Positions 23,301-24,810 of a DNA stretch of 24,810 bases are shown one piece after another. This stretch comes from GCA-2770975 sp050248915 (GTDB lineage Bacteria > Cyanobacteriota > Sericytochromatia > UBA7694). Location of the stretch: the NCBI GenBank assembly GCA_050248915.1, contig JBFWRL010000080.1, positions 1 through 24,810 on the forward strand. The letters are read 5' to 3'. The notes beneath the pieces are model-generated. The model did not search any database. It was given only the letters and a program-made list of their open reading frames with translations, and was not told the origin of the DNA. Made by a program: the position numbers and the translations under genes. The stretch's first letter is position 1; each line of letters opens with the position of its first letter.

Positions 23301-24810
23301 TTAAGGCGCCTTTGCAGAAGAACTGGCAGATGGCGATGTGCTTGGGGCAGGGTTTGTCGGTGGTTTTTTGGATGGTTTTGCTGATGGGTTTGCCGAGGCG
23401 TTACCAGAAACGGGGGGTGAAGCAGAAACCGCAGGGGGAGAGGCGCTGGGATCTAAGAGGGGCAAGAGTTGAACCCGTTTAAGCTGATGGGCCAATTCCA
23501 GGGCTGTTTGCCCTTTGCCATTGACCTGGGTGGGGTCGGCCCCATGGCGCAAAAGCAATTTGACCAATTCAGCTTGATCGGTTTCAATCGCCACATGTAA
23601 AGGGGAACGCACTTCGTTATCCAAAACACTGAGATCTGAGCCATAGGCCAATAAAAACATCGTTCCTGTGCGGTTTTTGGCCTCAATGGCCAAGTGCAGC
23701 GGGGTTTTGCCTTTGCTGTCTTTCAGGTTGGGGTCTGCGCCGGAGATCAACAGCAGATGCGTCAATTCGGCCCGCATGGGCACAGGGGCCTTGGCTGCGA
23801 TCAAGTGCAATAAACTCCACCCTTCCAGATTTTTCAATTCTATGGCCTGTTTGTGCGCCAATTGGCGACGGAGATAATCAGGGTCGGCCAATAAAGGGTC
23901 TAAATCTTTGCGATCGGGCCAATCACCCAACAAAAGGGTATAGAGTTCGGGATCTTGATCTTTGTCATCCAAACCTCTGTTTTCAACCCGGCCCAAATCG
24001 TTGGCCAATTCAAAGTGGGGGTGTTGGGCATCGACCTCAACCGGGACATCCTGCCAATAGACCTCAGAGACCGCATTGCTATACCCCCCATTGAGGAACC
24101 ACTTTCCGGGGGTCATTTTTACTTCAGCGCGGCCATCCAAATCTGTTTGCACGCGCATAAGTTTGCCCTGTTTGAGTTTTTCGACAAGGATCTGGTCGAG
24201 GTGGGTTTCACTCTTTTCGACCCAGGCGTTATATTGGCTTTGGTACTTTTGATAGGCTTTTTGGTAGGCCTGTTGTTTGGCATTTTCCCACTGTTGCACC
24301 TGCTGTTCCCAGGTGGCCAATTGGTTTTTGGCTTGGGCATAAGCGGCATTGCGGGCATCGATCCACCTTGATCGGGCAGCCTGATAGGCATCAAAATCTG
24401 GATAGCAGACCCGCTCGTTGATAAAAGAATACTCAATACAATTGGTTTTAAAACGCTCCTCTTTGTAATCGGGTTCGGGATACTGCGAAGCAAAATCGCG
24501 ATAAACCACTTCGGGATCTTCGGGTTTTTCTGTAATGGCGGTTTTGGGATTAAACTTTTGATCTTCTTGCTTGGGGGCTTGGGGAGGTTGGCCCGTTTTG
24601 TTCAAGCTCTTGAGTTCATTGCGCACAGCCTCAAAACTATACGGCACAAAGACCAGGGATTTACGGGCTACCGGATAGACCTGCCCATCTCCGCGAATAA
24701 TGCCTGCGCGGATTTTTATGGGTACCGTGTTTTCGCGGGTCAGAGGCCCACCCAACCCCCCCCCAGCCAAATTGCCCCGAAAAAACAAAACCCCGTTTTT
24801 AAATTTATAC
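23301..24810 (-). CDS. Ankyrin-repeat protein, 5' end beyond the window
   Basis: The frame is open to the window edge, so the gene starts outside; the TTG at 24788 need not be its start. The visible N-terminal part is beta-rich (FRGNLAGGGLGGPLTRENTV, then KIRAGIIRGDGQVYPVA), followed by a long Q/A/Y-rich coiled-coil segment (RNAAYAQAKNQLATWEQQVQ and on) and a carboxypeptidase-regulatory-like patch (VQTDLDGRAEVKMTPGKWFL). Residues about 305-450 hold about four ankyrin repeats (GWSLLHLIAA, GKTPLHLAIEAKN, VRSPLHVAIETDQ, GQTALELAHQ). The tail is rich in S, P, A and K and probably disordered. Ankyrin repeats bind proteins. It leads an operon with the IMS-like gene, which suggests a shared envelope role. 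Confidence 0.8.
   Translation of the reverse strand, partial: YKFKNGVLFFRGNLAGGGLGGPLTRENTVPIKIRAGIIRGDGQVYPVARKSLVFVPYSFEAVRNELKSLNKTGQPPQAPKQEDQKFNPKTAITEKPEDPEVVYRDFASQYPEPDYKEERFKTNCIEYSFINERVCYPDFDAYQAARSRWIDARNAAYAQAKNQLATWEQQVQQWENAKQQAYQKAYQKYQSQYNAWVEKSETHLDQILVEKLKQGKLMRVQTDLDGRAEVKMTPGKWFLNGGYSNAVSEVYWQDVPVEVDAQHPHFELANDLGRVENRGLDDKDQDPELYTLLLGDWPDRKDLDPLLADPDYLRRQLAHKQAIELKNLEGWSLLHLIAAKAPVPMRAELTHLLLISGADPNLKDSKGKTPLHLAIEAKNRTGTMFLLAYGSDLSVLDNEVRSPLHVAIETDQAELVKLLLRHGADPTQVNGKGQTALELAHQLKRVQLLPLLDPSASPPAVSASPPVSGNASANPSAKPSKKPPTNPAPSTSPSASSSAKAP

Overview
The window reads as a piece of chromosome from a bacterium of moderate GC content, carrying a recombined defence island. The lineage cannot be fixed from this sequence. 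A C-terminal domain resembling the ARC6-like IMS domain of cyanobacteria and plastids (22219-23295), together with many TPR and ankyrin proteins, fits a relative of the non-photosynthetic cyanobacterial lineages, but this is a weak inference.

Layout, left part (1-6416): the end of a TPR protein; a PadR repressor overlapping a tandemly duplicated DUF1048 protein; a secreted NTF2-like protein; a GapN-like aldehyde dehydrogenase without the usual active-site glutamate; a TPR/coiled-coil protein; and, divergent from it, an unrecognised 591-residue protein.

Middle (6417-7257): a gene-free stretch that I read as a large structured non-coding RNA of about 750 nt. It has a strong sigma70-type promoter, a 16-bp helix pairing its first and last bases, at least five internal hairpins (four with GCAA loops), and a hairpin plus T-run terminator. 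A decayed 71-bp relative of part of it lies at 3520-3590. This is the most likely undescribed element in the window.

Then (7258-8886): an operon on the minus strand (36-residue membrane peptide, zinc-ribbon/DUF3862 protein, membrane protein), divergent from a DUF4258 protein. A 17-bp palindromic motif sits 40-50 bp before three start codons in the window (8420, 8581, 21174), always in the same orientation to the gene.

Defence island (8952-21056): a DrmD-like SNF2 helicase and a DrmMI-like adenine methyltransferase, without drmA, drmB or drmC, followed by a lower-GC SMC-like ATPase and a TOPRIM-like protein. The order helicase-methylase-ATPase resembles the Hma arrangement. Beyond it lie two extra partial copies of the methyltransferase 3' end, two arrays of short repeats with a 21-bp pitch, a DUF5131 (phage Gp37/Gp68) gene with a decapitated downstream neighbour, and a VapBC-type toxin-antitoxin pair. 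The repeated gene ends mark cassette borders.

Right part (21174-24810): a secreted TPR protein, convergent with a two-gene operon of an ankyrin protein (5' end beyond the window) and a membrane-anchored TPR/IMS-like protein.
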